The position numbers and the translations under genes were made by a program. From NCBI RefSeq assembly GCF_003335045.1, contig NZ_QOZG01000008.1:124001-188000 (forward strand): 64,000 nt of DNA, in the 5' to 3' direction. Positions 54,471 through 63,798 of the stretch are shown one piece after another. Numbering within the stretch: the first letter of the stretch is position 1; each line of letters starts with the position of its first letter. Below the pieces are notes generated by a model. It did not search any database. It saw only the letters and a program-made list of their open reading frames with translations, and was not told where the DNA came from. This stretch comes from Paramesorhizobium salinisoli. Lineage in GTDB: Bacteria; Pseudomonadota; Alphaproteobacteria; Rhizobiales; Rhizobiaceae.

Positions 54471-55379
54471 ATGCCCGTCAAATATTTCCCTGCGCTTTTC
54501 GTCCTGCTCTGGGCCACCGGCTTCATTGGCGCGGGCTATGCGATGCCCTATGCCGAACCGTTCGGCTTCATGACCGTACGGTTTTTCATTGCGGCGGCCA
54601 TTCTGGGCGTTTGGGCGCTGATGAGCGGCAGTCAATGGCCGACCTGGCGCGGCGCTTTTCATGCCGCCGTTGCCGGCTGCCTCATCCATGGCATCTATCT
54701 CTCGGGTGTCTTCTGGGCCGTGCACAGGGGATTGCCCGCTGGCATGTCGGCGCTGGTCGTCGGGCTGCAGCCGCTCATCACCACGCTCATCGCAGGCGCG
54801 ACGCTCGGCGAGAAGATCGAGCGGCGGCACTGGATCGGACTCGCCATCGGCTTCATCGGCGTCATCATGGTGCTGTGGCCGAAATTCTCGCTCGATTCGG
54901 GCGGAATCAATGCCGTCACCATCGGTGTCGTGTTCCTGGCGGTCCTCGCCATCAGCACCGGCACAGTGTGGCAGAAGCGCTTCGTCGGGCAGGTCGACCT
55001 GAAAGCCGGCACGACCGTTCAATATCTGGCGGCGGCCGTTTTGACCGGTATCGCCTCGTTATTTTTTGAGAACCATCAGGTCATCTGGTCGCCATGGCTC
55101 TTCTTTGCCATGGGCTGGCTGGTGCTGGTCCTATCGATTGGCGCCGTGCTGTTGCTGATGGTGCTGATCCGGGAGGGCGCCGTGTCGAAAGTCGCTTCGC
55201 TCTTCTATCTCGTGCCCGGGACGACGGCGTTGATGGCTTATCTGCTCTTCGGCGAGACCCTGAGCTTGGTTCAGCTTGTCGGCATGGCGATCACGACTTT
55301 CGGCGTGGCGCTGGCCACCGTCCGAAACGATAATTCTCAGTTTTTCCGCTTCGCCCGCCAGGCGTTGCGATTGCGATAG
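54471..55379 (+). CDS. EamA/DMT-family transporter
   Basis: A 302-residue inner-membrane protein with ten helices in two EamA repeats; YFPALFVLLWATGFIGAGYAMPYAEPFGFMTVRF is typical of the RhaT-like cluster. SKVASLFYLVPGTTALMAYLLFGETLSLVQLVGMAI marks the second repeat. The family exports metabolites or amino acids; substrate not visible. The 3' end overlaps the convergent BrkB gene by 43 bases. Confidence 0.92.
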   Translation: MPVKYFPALFVLLWATGFIGAGYAMPYAEPFGFMTVRFFIAAAILGVWALMSGSQWPTWRGAFHAAVAGCLIHGIYLSGVFWAVHRGLPAGMSALVVGLQPLITTLIAGATLGEKIERRHWIGLAIGFIGVIMVLWPKFSLDSGGINAVTIGVVFLAVLAISTGTVWQKRFVGQVDLKAGTTVQYLAAAVLTGIASLFFENHQVIWSPWLFFAMGWLVLVLSIGAVLLLMVLIREGAVSKVASLFYLVPGTTALMAYLLFGETLSLVQLVGMAITTFGVALATVRNDNSQFFRFARQALRLR

Positions 55380-56200
55380 CGCAGGATCGCGGCGTTGATT
55401 TCAGCGCCGAGGATGAAGATAGCCGAAATGATGTAGAGGAAGACGATCGACACCATGATCGACGCTAAACCGGCATAGGTTGAGACGTAATTGGCGAAGC
55501 TTTCGAGATATTTGGCGAAAATGATCGAACCTGCCAGCCAGGCGAACAGGGTCAGGACGATGCCAGGCAGGATATCAAGGAAGCCGCGCTTGCCGGCGGG
55601 CAGCCAGATGTGGACGGCAAGAAGTGCCGTCACCAGTACCCCGACAGCGATCAGATAGCGCCAGATATCGAGGCTGCCGGTGTAGGGCGCAATGGCTGGA
55701 AACCATTGTTCGGCGAGCCTGACGGCGAGAGGGGCGAGAACGAGGAGCACGCTGATCGCGGTCAGGCTGAGCGTGGCGATAATGACAAAGCCGAGGCTTT
55801 GCAGGCGGCAGAAGATGATCGAGCGGGTATCGGTAACGCGATATGCCCGGTTGAGCGCGATTCTCAGCGCCTCAATGCCGTTGGAGGCGAAATAGGCCGC
55901 CGCGATGACGCTGACGGTCAGAAGGCCGCCGCGTTGGACGGTCAGCACGTTCATCACCTCGCGGGCGATCGGCCTTGCAATGGTTTCCGGCCAGGTGTCG
56001 AAAATGACATGGACGGCCGTGTCGGCGAAGGCATTGGCGCCGAGGAAACTGGCAAGCGACGTTGCGAAGATCAGGAAGGGAAACAACGCCATCAGGCCGG
56101 AAAGCGCTATATGACTGGCAAATGCCCAACCGTCATCGGAATAGAAGTGGCCGATTGCATCGTACAAAACCTGCCACAGGAACGTCCTTACTTTGCGCAT
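55337..56200 (-). CDS. YihY/BrkB family membrane protein
   Basis: A 287-residue protein with six hydrophobic segments. DDGWAFASHIALSGLMALFPFLIFATSL, YFASNGIEALRIALNRAYRV and YLESFANYVSTYAGLASIMVSIVFLYIISAIFILGAEINA are the family blocks. Once called RNase BN by mistake; function is unknown, although membrane transport or lipid handling has been suggested. ATG 56200 is the family start. Confidence 0.93.
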   Translation of the reverse strand: MRKVRTFLWQVLYDAIGHFYSDDGWAFASHIALSGLMALFPFLIFATSLASFLGANAFADTAVHVIFDTWPETIARPIAREVMNVLTVQRGGLLTVSVIAAAYFASNGIEALRIALNRAYRVTDTRSIIFCRLQSLGFVIIATLSLTAISVLLVLAPLAVRLAEQWFPAIAPYTGSLDIWRYLIAVGVLVTALLAVHIWLPAGKRGFLDILPGIVLTLFAWLAGSIIFAKYLESFANYVSTYAGLASIMVSIVFLYIISAIFILGAEINAAILRYRNRNAWRAKRKN

Positions 56201-56335
56201 AGGCAGGCTTTTTCCTTTTGGATAGGGGACAGGGCGGCCTCGTTTTTCTGACTTACCGTATGCAGATTGCAACGGGTGGTGCGATATGGGAAGCCTGCAT
56301 TAACTCCATCCACGCGAGATGCAAGAGAGGGTCCG

Positions 56336-57205
56336 GTGCAACAAACGATATCGACGCCCAAAGCGATCCCCAAAACGATTCCCAAAACAATCATTGTCAC
56401 CGGATGTTCCTCCGGCATCGGGGCGTTTTGCGCCCGTGCGCTGAAGGCGGCGGGATGGCGGGTCTTCGCCACCGCGCGCAAGCCGGAGGACATCGAGACA
56501 TTGCGACGCGACGGGCTGGAAGCGCATTATCTCGATTATCGCCAACCCGAATCGATCGAGACGCTGGTCAAAACCGTATTGACCGAGACGGGCGGCAGGC
56601 TGGACGCGCTCTACAATAATGGCGCCTATGCGCAGCCGGGGGCGGTCGAGGATCTGCCGGTCGATGCATTACGCGAACAGTTCGAGGCCAATTTCTTCGG
56701 CTGGCACGATCTGACGCAGCGAGTCATTCCCATCATGCGGGCACAGGGGCATGGGCGGATTGTCCATTGTTCCTCCATATTGGGGCTGGTGCCGATGAAA
56801 TGGCGCGGCGCTTATGTCGCTTCGAAGTTTGCGCTGGAAGGATTGATGCTTGTCGAGCGGATGGAACTGGAGGGGTCAGGCGTCCATGTCTCACTCATCG
56901 AACCCGGGCCGATCCAATCACGCTTCACCTATAATGCGGCGCAATGGGTGGAGAAGAACATCGATATCGCGAATTCCGTGCATCGCGCAGACTACGAGCG
57001 ACAATTGGCCAAACTGAAAAGCGGCGGCACGAAATCGAAGTCGAAGCTTGGCCCGGAGGCGGTTTATGCGGTATTGCGTGACGCGCTGGAACATCCCCGT
57101 CCCCGGCCCCATTATCTGGTGACGCGGCCGGCGAAATTTGGCGCTCTGGCGCGGCGGCTGATGCCGGCCCGCATGTTCTACCGAATGCTTGCGGACCAAT
57201 CCTGA
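56336..57205 (+). CDS. Short-chain dehydrogenase/reductase
   Basis: A 289-residue SDR. The NAD(P) motif is IVTGCSSGIGAFCARAL, the structural NNGAYAQPG stands in for NNAG, and the catalytic set is S (HCSSILG), Y and K (YVASK). The C-terminal PHYLVTRPAKFGALARRLMPARMFYRML resembles the family near YihY and etf genes in Rhizobiales. I start at GTG 56336 after AGAGAGGG. Codons 9-16 encode a small tandem repeat (AIPKTIPKT) just before the fold. Confidence 0.9.
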   Translation: MQQTISTPKAIPKTIPKTIIVTGCSSGIGAFCARALKAAGWRVFATARKPEDIETLRRDGLEAHYLDYRQPESIETLVKTVLTETGGRLDALYNNGAYAQPGAVEDLPVDALREQFEANFFGWHDLTQRVIPIMRAQGHGRIVHCSSILGLVPMKWRGAYVASKFALEGLMLVERMELEGSGVHVSLIEPGPIQSRFTYNAAQWVEKNIDIANSVHRADYERQLAKLKSGGTKSKSKLGPEAVYAVLRDALEHPRPRPHYLVTRPAKFGALARRLMPARMFYRMLADQS

Positions 57206-57248
57206 GTGGCGGCGCATAAGTTGCCGGAAATACTGAAAGGAAACGGAA

Positions 57249-57449
57249 ATGGACTTCCTGTTCAAGGTCGCGGCAATGGTGGCCATGGTCGCCGTCGCAG
57301 GCGTGCTCTTTGTCGGTCTGCGCAATATGATGCGTGGCGGCGATGGCAATTTCTCCAACAAGATGATGCAGCTGCGTGTGCTCCTGCAGTTCATCGCGGT
57401 GGCGCTGATCGTTGCTGCTATCTATTTTGGCCGTCACGTCACTGGATGA
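57249..57449 (+). CDS. Small twin-transmembrane protein, HIG1 type
   Basis: A 66-residue protein with two helices (residues ~4-26 and ~44-62) joined by a short basic loop, MRGGDGNFSNKMMQLRVLLQ. The R-x3-Q at the start of helix 2 fits the HIG1 domain pattern, known from mitochondrial cytochrome oxidase supercomplex factors. Bacterial versions sit next to cobalamin adenosyltransferase and etf genes. Strong AAAGGAAA lies before the ATG. A respiratory role is inferred. Confidence 0.85.
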   Translation: MDFLFKVAAMVAMVAVAGVLFVGLRNMMRGGDGNFSNKMMQLRVLLQFIAVALIVAAIYFGRHVTG

Positions 57450-57476
57450 TAACAGCCGCCGAGGGGTAGAGGGCAT

Positions 57477-58058
57477 ATGGTCAAATTGAACAAGATTTAT
57501 ACGCGCACCGGCGATGACGGGACGACCGGACTCGGCAATGGCGAACGGCGCGCCAAGTTCGACCTGCGCGTCGAGGCCTTTGGCACCATCGACGAGGCCA
57601 ATGCCTGTGTCGGCCTGGCGCGGCTCCACACCGGCGAAAGCTGTCTGGAGCTCGACACCATGCTGTCACGCATCCAGAACGATCTGTTCGATCTCGGGGC
57701 GGATCTCTCGACCCCCGATGACGGCGTTGACCTTGATTATGAACCGCTGCGCATTATCGAAGCGCAGGTGTTGCGGGTGGAACGCGAGATCGACCAGCTG
57801 AACGCAGGCCTCAGCCCCTTGCGTTCCTTCGTGCTGCCGGGCGGTACGCCTGCCTCGGCCGCGTTGCATCTGGCGCGCACCGTGTCCAGGCGAGCCGAAC
57901 GCATCATGGTGGAGCTCTCGCAGACCACCGGCGAACGGGTAACCAAGGAAGCGCTGCAATATATCAACCGTGTTTCGGATTTTCTTTTCGTCGCGGCCCG
58001 GGTGGTCAATGACAATGGCGCGCGCGACGTCTTGTGGGTGCCCGGCCAGAACCGCTGA
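57477..58058 (+). CDS. Cob(I)yrinic acid a,c-diamide/cobalamin adenosyltransferase, PduO type
   Basis: A 193-residue helical ATP:cob(I)alamin adenosyltransferase that makes adenosylcobalamin. The ATP-binding N-terminus is KIYTRTGDDGTTGLGNGERR; LRSFVLPGGTPASAALHLARTVSRRAERIMV and YINRVSDFLFVAARVVND are the corrinoid-site helices. It belongs to the PduO group, not CobA or EutT. It starts 27 bases after the HIG1 gene and precedes etfBA. Confidence 0.95.
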   Translation: MVKLNKIYTRTGDDGTTGLGNGERRAKFDLRVEAFGTIDEANACVGLARLHTGESCLELDTMLSRIQNDLFDLGADLSTPDDGVDLDYEPLRIIEAQVLRVEREIDQLNAGLSPLRSFVLPGGTPASAALHLARTVSRRAERIMVELSQTTGERVTKEALQYINRVSDFLFVAARVVNDNGARDVLWVPGQNR

Positions 58059-58210
58059 TGCCGGCCAAGAACGGTGATTGACGTGCACGTCAATCACAAT
58101 TACGGTCCCGCCCGGTCCATTTTCATTGCCTTCATGTCGGCTTCTGGCAAGTGGGCGGTTGTCCATGACGATATATCCGTCAAAGAGTTCATTTCGAGAG
58201 GTTCAGGCGC

Positions 58211-58960
58211 ATGAAAGTGCTCGTCGCTGTTAAGCGTGTAGTGGATTACAACGTCAAGATCAGGGTGAAGGGCGACGGCTCGGGCGTCGAGCTCGCCAAT
58301 GTGAAGATGTCGATGAACCCCTTCGACGAGATCGCGGTGGAAGAGGCGATCCGCCTGAAGGAAGCCGGGAAGGTCGAGGAGATCGTGGCGGTATCGATCG
58401 GGCCGGCGCAGGCGCAGGAGACGATCCGCACCGCACTCGCCATGGGCGCCGACCGCGGTATTCTGGTCAAGGTCGACGATATCGTCGAGCCGCTGGCGGT
58501 CGCTAAGATTCTCAAGGGCGTGGTCGAGGCGGAACAGCCGCAACTCGTCATCCTGGGCAAGCAGGCGATCGACGACGACGCCAACCAGACGGGGCAAATG
58601 CTCTCCGCACTGCTCGGCTGGAGCCAGGGCACGTTTGCTTCCAAGGTGGAAATCGCAGACGGCTCGGCGAAGGTCACCCGCGAAGTCGATGGCGGCCTGC
58701 AGACGGTCGAGATCACGCTGCCGGCGATCGTCACGACCGATCTGCGCCTCAACCAGCCGCGCTATGCCTCGCTGCCGAACATCATGAAGGCGAAAAAGAA
58801 GCCGCTCGACGAGAAGACGGCTGCCGATTATGGCGTCGATACCGCGCCGCGCCTGAAGGTCTTGAAGACCGAGGAGCCGAGCGGCCGCAAGGCGGGCGTC
58901 AAGGTCGCCTCGGTGGCCGAGCTGGTCGACAAGCTGAAGAACGAAGCAGGCGTTCTCTGA
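58211..58960 (+). CDS. etfB: Electron transfer flavoprotein beta subunit
   Basis: EtfB (249 residues) binds AMP and, with EtfA, carries electrons from acyl-CoA dehydrogenases to ETF-ubiquinone oxidoreductase. [18 protein letters not shown] opens it, and [17 protein letters not shown] and [16 protein letters not shown] follow. The recognition loop [20 protein letters not shown] ends with K193, K195, K196 and K197. K193 and K196 align with the human residues (200 and 203) methylated by METTL20. AGAGG precedes the ATG. Confidence 0.97.
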   Translation: MKVLVAVKRVVDYNVKIRVKGDGSGVELANVKMSMNPFDEIAVEEAIRLKEAGKVEEIVAVSIGPAQAQETIRTALAMGADRGILVKVDDIVEPLAVAKILKGVVEAEQPQLVILGKQAIDDDANQTGQMLSALLGWSQGTFASKVEIADGSAKVTREVDGGLQTVEITLPAIVTTDLRLNQPRYASLPNIMKAKKKPLDEKTAADYGVDTAPRLKVLKTEEPSGRKAGVKVASVAELVDKLKNEAGVL

Positions 58961-58981
58961 TCTAACGGAAAGGAATTCATC

Positions 58982-59911
58982 ATGGCTATTCTTCTTGTTG
59001 CCGAACACGACAACCAGCACCTTTCCGACCAGACCGCCAAGGCGCTGACGGCTGCACTTGCCATCGGTTCCGACGTGCATGTGCTGGTAGCGGGTCAAGG
59101 CGCGAAAGCTGTCGCCGATCAGGCGGCGAAGCTCAAGGGTGTCACCAAGGTTCTCATCGCCGACAGCGCAGAACTGGAAAACCGCCTGGCAGAGCCGACC
59201 GCGGCGCTTATCGTCTCGCTCGCCGGCAATTATGACACCATAATAGCGCCGGCGACGACCAACGGGAAGAACATCCTGCCGCGCGTGGCAGCCCTTCTCG
59301 ATGTGATGCAAATTTCCGATGTCATCGAAGTGGTATCGCCAGATACCTTCAAGCGTCCGATCTATGCGGGCAACGCCATCCAGACGGTGCAGGCAACCGA
59401 CGCCAAGAAGGTGATCACCGTACGCACGGCGTCCTTCCAGTCAGCCGGCGAAGGTGGCTCGGCGTCGATCGAGACGGCCAGTGCGGCCAGCGATCCCGGC
59501 CTGTCGAAATTCGTCGAGGCAAAGCTTTCCGGCGGCGACCGTCCGGAACTGACTTCGGCCAAGATCATCATCTCAGGCGGCCGCGCGCTTGGGTCTTCGG
59601 AGAAGTTCAGGGAAGTCATCCTGCCCGTCGCCGACAAGCTCGGCGCGGCCGTCGGCGCTTCGCGCGCCGCCGTCGATGCGGGCTATGCGCCGAACGATTG
59701 GCAGGTCGGTCAGACCGGCAAGGTGGTCGCACCCGATCTCTATATCGCCTGCGGCATTTCCGGCGCGATCCAGCATCTGGCGGGCATGAAAGACTCCAAG
59801 GTTATCGTCGCGATCAACAAGGACGAGGAAGCGCCCATCTTCCAAGTTGCCGATTACGGCATCGTCGGGGATCTCTTCGAAATCCTTCCGCAGCTCGAAA
59901 AGGCGCTTTAG
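58982..59911 (+). CDS. etfA: Electron transfer flavoprotein alpha subunit
   Basis: EtfA (309 residues) binds FAD through its C-terminal domain, seen as [38 protein letters not shown], the [29 protein letters not shown] block, and [26 protein letters not shown]. The N-terminal domain ([20 protein letters not shown]) pairs with EtfB. It follows etfB by 21 bases with AAAGGAA before the ATG. Confidence 0.97.
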   Translation: MAILLVAEHDNQHLSDQTAKALTAALAIGSDVHVLVAGQGAKAVADQAAKLKGVTKVLIADSAELENRLAEPTAALIVSLAGNYDTIIAPATTNGKNILPRVAALLDVMQISDVIEVVSPDTFKRPIYAGNAIQTVQATDAKKVITVRTASFQSAGEGGSASIETASAASDPGLSKFVEAKLSGGDRPELTSAKIIISGGRALGSSEKFREVILPVADKLGAAVGASRAAVDAGYAPNDWQVGQTGKVVAPDLYIACGISGAIQHLAGMKDSKVIVAINKDEEAPIFQVADYGIVGDLFEILPQLEKAL

Positions 59912-60021
59912 ATTAGTTTTTGAGCAGTCCGATGGGAAAGAAGTTCCTGCTTATCGCGGGAAAACCGGTTCCCGGAATCAAGGGCTGCTTGAGGCTTTAA
60001 TAATAGATCGATTAAATTATG

Positions 60022-60061
60022 ATGGCCGGGGTAGACGAACTCTACTCCGGCCATTTACTTT
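60022..60061 (+). terminator. Terminator between etfA and hbd
   Basis: A 14-bp stem, ATGGCCGGGGTAGA (60022-60035) and TCTACTCCGGCCAT (60041-60054), with one G-U pair and a 5-base loop, followed by TTACTTT. It lies 110 bases after etfA, so hbd probably has its own promoter in the short gap that follows. Confidence 0.85.
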
Positions 60062-60094
60062 GCACTGCACAAAACAAAAAATCATGGGTGGAAT

Positions 60095-60976
60095 ATGGGC
60101 GTGACAATCAAGAAGATCGGGATCATCGGCGCGGGGCAGATGGGCAGCGGCATCGCCCATGTCTGTGCGCTTGCAGGCTATGACGTATTCTTGCACGATG
60201 CTTTATCGGAGCGGCTGGAAAATGGCATCGCCACGATCAACGGCAACATGGCGCGCCAGGTTTCCTCCGGAAAGCTCGACGAGAAAGCCCATCGCGACGC
60301 CATGACGCGCATCCGCATGGCGAACCGCATGGAGGATCTCGCCGGCGTCGATCTTGCTATCGAGGCGGCGACCGAGGACGAGACCGTCAAGCGCAAGATC
60401 TTCGCGCAGCTTTGTCCAAACCTCAATCCGGAAGCGTTTCTAGCCACCAATACCTCATCCATTTCGATCACTCGCCTTGCCTCCACGACCGACCGGCCGG
60501 AACGCTTCATCGGTATCCATTTCATGAATCCGGTTCCGGTGATGAAGCTCGTCGAACTGGTGCGCGGCATTGCAACCGAAGACGTAACCTTTGAAGCCGC
60601 GCGAGCCTTTGTCGCCAGCCTCGACAAGACGATCACGGTGGCCGAGGATTTCCCGGCCTTCATCGTCAATCGCATCCTGCTGCCGATGATCAACGAGGCG
60701 ATCTATACGCTTTATGAGGGCGTCGGCTCGGTCGATGCCATCGACACGGCTATGAAACTCGGGGCTAACCATCCCATGGGACCCTTGCAGCTTGCCGATT
60801 TCATCGGGCTCGATACCTGCCTGTCGATCATGCAGGTGCTTTACGAAGGGCTTGCCGATTCCAAATACCGGCCATGTCCGCTCCTGGTCAAATATGTCGA
60901 GGCCGGATGGCTGGGCCGCAAGGCTGGACGCGGATTTTATGATTATCGTGGCGAACATCCGGTGCCAACGCGATAG
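60095..60976 (+). CDS. hbd: 3-hydroxybutyryl-CoA dehydrogenase
   Basis: A 293-residue enzyme that oxidises 3-hydroxybutyryl-CoA with NAD(P). The Rossmann motif is IGIIGAGQMGSGIAHVCALAG; the catalytic His-Glu dyad is in FIGIHFMNPVPVMKLVELV with the preceding TNTSSISITRLA, and NRILLPMINEAIYTLYEGVG starts the dimer domain. It probably acts in polyhydroxybutyrate or ketone and acyl-CoA metabolism, matching the neighbouring ETF. GGTGGAA precedes ATG 60095. Confidence 0.95.
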   Translation: MGVTIKKIGIIGAGQMGSGIAHVCALAGYDVFLHDALSERLENGIATINGNMARQVSSGKLDEKAHRDAMTRIRMANRMEDLAGVDLAIEAATEDETVKRKIFAQLCPNLNPEAFLATNTSSISITRLASTTDRPERFIGIHFMNPVPVMKLVELVRGIATEDVTFEAARAFVASLDKTITVAEDFPAFIVNRILLPMINEAIYTLYEGVGSVDAIDTAMKLGANHPMGPLQLADFIGLDTCLSIMQVLYEGLADSKYRPCPLLVKYVEAGWLGRKAGRGFYDYRGEHPVPTR

Positions 60977-61125
60977 GGCGGTCGCCAAATGACAGCATTT
61001 ACGATTTCTTAACCCTTCACATTCACGCGGTATTCACCTTTACCCGTTAAATTTGTCTTTAAGTCAGTTTTCGGAGCCAATCTCTCCGGAATGGCAACAA
61101 ATTACAAAAATTCAGGTACAGGCCG

Positions 61126-61254
61126 ATGAGCATTCTTGTTCAACTGCGTCACAGCGCAACCCTCATTCGTGAATTTCTGGTGCCGACCTATCGGCCCGAG
61201 CGCCACTATATGCGCGGCCCGGGTCCGGCTTGCGAGCAACGCACGCGTCACTAA
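61126..61254 (+). CDS. Possible 42-residue small protein
   Basis: The frame runs from ATG 61126 to TAA 61252-61254. It encodes MSILVQLRHSATLIREFL, then a short stretch ending TYRPERHYMRG and a Pro/Gly-Cys-Arg-rich end. An ACAGG lies about seven bases before the ATG, and the 150 bases upstream are AT-rich and promoter-like. It sits alone in a 389-base gap between hbd and cysK. There is no known domain. Coding status is uncertain; conservation in relatives would decide. Confidence 0.4.
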   Translation: MSILVQLRHSATLIREFLVPTYRPERHYMRGPGPACEQRTRH

Positions 61255-61265
61255 GAGCGGTTCGT

Positions 61266-61312
61266 GTCCAGACGGAAAACGGCTGCACGTTTTCCTTGGG
61301 ACTTGCCCTAAA
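61266..61312. repeat. Degenerate interspersed repeat B
   Basis: GTCCAGACGGAAAACGGCTG, CACGTTTTCCTTGGGACTTG resembles the palindromes at 20930 and 54409. It follows the 42-residue ORF and precedes the cysK terminator. Confidence 0.5.
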
Positions 61313-61332
61313 TCATCCATTCTCACTGAATG

Positions 61333-61362
61333 AAAAGCCGGAGCGGCGACGCTCCGGCTTTT
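61333..61362 (-). terminator. Bidirectional terminator after cysK
   Basis: AAAAGCCGGAGCG (61333-61345) and CGCTCCGGCTTTT (61350-61362) form a perfect 13-bp stem with a 4-base loop, three bases after the cysK stop. Flanking A and T runs let it work from both sides. Confidence 0.95.
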
Positions 61363-61365
61363 GCG

Positions 61366-62346
61366 TCAGCTGTCCAGTCCTTCGAACAGCGCGGTCGAGA
61401 GATAACGCTCGGCGAAGGAGGGAATGATGATGACGATATTCTTGCCCTTGTTCTCGGGCCGCTTGCCGATCTCCACGGCCGCTGCCAGCGCCGCGCCGGA
61501 GGAAATACCGACGGGAATTCCCTCCAGGCGGGCGAGAAGCCTCGCATTGGCGAAGGCATCCTCATTGGAAATTTGCACGACCTCGTCATAGATCGATGTG
61601 TCCAGAATCTTCGGTGCGAAGCCGGCGCCTATGCCTTGGATCTTGTGCGGACCCGGATTGCCGCCAGAGAGAATCGGGGAATCCTTTGGCTCGACCGCCA
61701 CCACCCGGAAGGAAGGCTTGCGGGCCTTGATCACCTGTCCGACGCCGGTGATCGTGCCGCCAGTGCCGATGCCGGAAATCAGGATGTCGGCTTCGCCATT
61801 GGTGTCGTTCCAGATCTCCTCCGCCGTGGTACGCCGATGGATCTCAGGGTTGGCCGGATTTTCGAACTGTTGCGGGATGATGGCGTCAGGATTTTCGGCA
61901 ACGAGCTCCTCGGCCTTGGCGATGGCGCCCTTCATGCCCTTCGCACCTTCGGTCAGCACCAGTTCGGCTCCGAGCAGCTTGAGAAGCTTGCGTCGTTCGA
62001 TCGACATCGTTTCCGGCATGGTCAGGATCAGATGATAACCCTTGGCGGCGGCGGCGAAGGCGAGCGCGATGCCGGTGTTGCCCGATGTCGGCTCGATCAG
62101 CGTCGTCTTGCCGGGAATTGCCTTGCCGGCGTCCTCGAGCGCTTCGATCATCGCCAGGCCGATGCGATCCTTGACGCTTGCCAGCGGATTGAAGAATTCG
62201 AGCTTGGCCAGCAGATTGGCCTCGACGCCCTTTTCCTTGGCGAACTTGTCGATGCGGACAAGCGGCGTGTCGCCGATCGTATCGAGAATGGAATTATAAA
62301 TGCGGCCGCGACCCGGCACGGACTTTGATACTGCGGGCTTGCTCAT
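61366..62346 (-). CDS. cysK: Cysteine synthase A (O-acetylserine sulfhydrylase)
   Basis: CysK (326 residues) makes cysteine from O-acetylserine and sulfide. The PLP lysine is K59 in [34 protein letters not shown] is the substrate loop, and [18 protein letters not shown] holds the phosphate loop. The N-terminal [19 protein letters not shown] is typical of alphaproteobacterial CysK. It is monocistronic with its own terminator. The cysteine it makes can feed methionine synthesis through MetA. Confidence 0.97.
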   Translation of the reverse strand: MSKPAVSKSVPGRGRIYNSILDTIGDTPLVRIDKFAKEKGVEANLLAKLEFFNPLASVKDRIGLAMIEALEDAGKAIPGKTTLIEPTSGNTGIALAFAAAAKGYHLILTMPETMSIERRKLLKLLGAELVLTEGAKGMKGAIAKAEELVAENPDAIIPQQFENPANPEIHRRTTAEEIWNDTNGEADILISGIGTGGTITGVGQVIKARKPSFRVVAVEPKDSPILSGGNPGPHKIQGIGAGFAPKILDTSIYDEVVQISNEDAFANARLLARLEGIPVGISSGAALAAAVEIGKRPENKGKNIVIIIPSFAERYLSTALFEGLDS

Positions 62347-62496
62347 GAGTTCGTCTCCCTGATTTTCTGCGCCGATAGTAGGGCGAACGAGCAGAAAAAC
62401 CTAGTTTCCGCTGTTCGCCGATAGACAATCCTTTGGAATAAAAAACCAAAAGATGGCCCGTCTGGAAAAAGGCCGAATGGGAAGACCGGTACAGGT

Positions 62497-63591
62497 TCAG
62501 CTATTCTGCGGAACGAGCTGGCCTTGCAAGGAACTTCCCACCTTTCTGCCCAGCGCGATCATCGGCGTTTCCAGAAGCCGGTAAACCAGCCACGAAACCA
62601 CGAAGGTCAGGACAAGGCAGGCCAGTCCGATCAGCAGGTCCTGATAGCCTCCGGTGAGCGGGGCATAGTGATAGACGATCAGGGCGATCGGACCGTGGAA
62701 GAGATAGATTGAATAGCTTATGGCGCCGACGAAGGAGAGGGTCCTAGAGTGGGGCTTGCCGATCTTTACAGAAGCGATGAACAGCGCAAAGGCTGCGATA
62801 TAGGCCAATATGATAGGCGCTTTGCCCACCATGAAAAAGCTGTCGCCTCTTTGCAGCGAAAAGCCGCCGATCACCAGCAATGCGTTGAATTGCACAAGCG
62901 TGACAATCGCCGCTCCCGCCCAAGCCCAACGCAGCCTGTCGACCAGCGCCATGCGCACCAGCAATCCGCAAAACAAGAACGACACGTGCAGTCCGATATA
63001 TTGCACCGGCAGTTGCGCCATGCCGAAAAGCCTCAGAAGGATGGGGCCGACGGTGGACGCGACCAGCAGCAGAGTGAACACTGCTATCGCCATGGGGTTG
63101 AACAGTGCGCCCCTCCAGAAAAGCAGGGCACAGAAACAGTAGAAGATCAGCTCTATCGACAGCGTCCAGTAGATGCCTGACAGCCATGGTTCGCCAAGGA
63201 AACCCGGTAGCATGGTCATGTTGGCAATGATGGTCGCCGCCGAAGGGGCATTGTCTTCCGCAAAAAACAATATGCTCAGTACGAGGATGGCCAGCCACAT
63301 CGCCGGATACAAACGAAAAAAGCGGGATATGGCAAAACGCTTGAGTGGCTGGGCGCCGCGGATGCTGAAGGGGATGACAAAGCCGCTTATCAGAAAAAAC
63401 AGGATGACTCCGAAACGTCCGAGATCGAAGCTTGCGACCGAGGCGTTGAAGATCGGCACGAGGGGGGCCAGGGGATCGGCAGCATGGCGAATGACATCGC
63501 CGAAAAAATGCTGAATCAAGACCGCAGTCGCTGCGATGGCCCGCAGGGCGTCGATGTTCTCATAGCGCTCATGGCCCATGGATGCCCCCAT
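62497..63591 (-). CDS. Acyltransferase 3 (OafA/YrhL-type) membrane protein
   Basis: A 364-residue protein with about ten hydrophobic segments and no attached SGNH domain. YENIDALRAIAATAVLIQHFFGDV carries the family's catalytic His, and GVILFFLISGFVIPFSI, FRLYPAMWLAIL and YSIYLFHGPIALIVYHYAPL are the conserved blocks. Members O-acylate polysaccharides, LPS or small molecules. No polysaccharide gene lies nearby. The start is uncertain: ATG 63591 or ATG 63579 are both plausible; a TTG at 63612 is less so. Confidence 0.88.
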   Translation of the reverse strand: MGASMGHERYENIDALRAIAATAVLIQHFFGDVIRHAADPLAPLVPIFNASVASFDLGRFGVILFFLISGFVIPFSIRGAQPLKRFAISRFFRLYPAMWLAILVLSILFFAEDNAPSAATIIANMTMLPGFLGEPWLSGIYWTLSIELIFYCFCALLFWRGALFNPMAIAVFTLLLVASTVGPILLRLFGMAQLPVQYIGLHVSFLFCGLLVRMALVDRLRWAWAGAAIVTLVQFNALLVIGGFSLQRGDSFFMVGKAPIILAYIAAFALFIASVKIGKPHSRTLSFVGAISYSIYLFHGPIALIVYHYAPLTGGYQDLLIGLACLVLTFVVSWLVYRLLETPMIALGRKVGSSLQGQLVPQNS

Positions 63592-63722
63592 TTTTCCGGC
63601 TGCTTCTATCAAAAGCAGCGCGCGACGGCCAGAGTTTTCATCAAGGGCGTGGGCACGCAGGCTGCAGTACGGGACGACATACGAACAAGGCTGTTATGAA
63701 AATTATTACCTCATGGGAGCAT

Positions 63723-63798
<76 letters not shown>

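Noticed and set aside
61330-62328. A 332-codon plus-strand frame opposite cysK
   Set aside because: Starts within the cysK terminator and mirrors the cysK gene; no homology.
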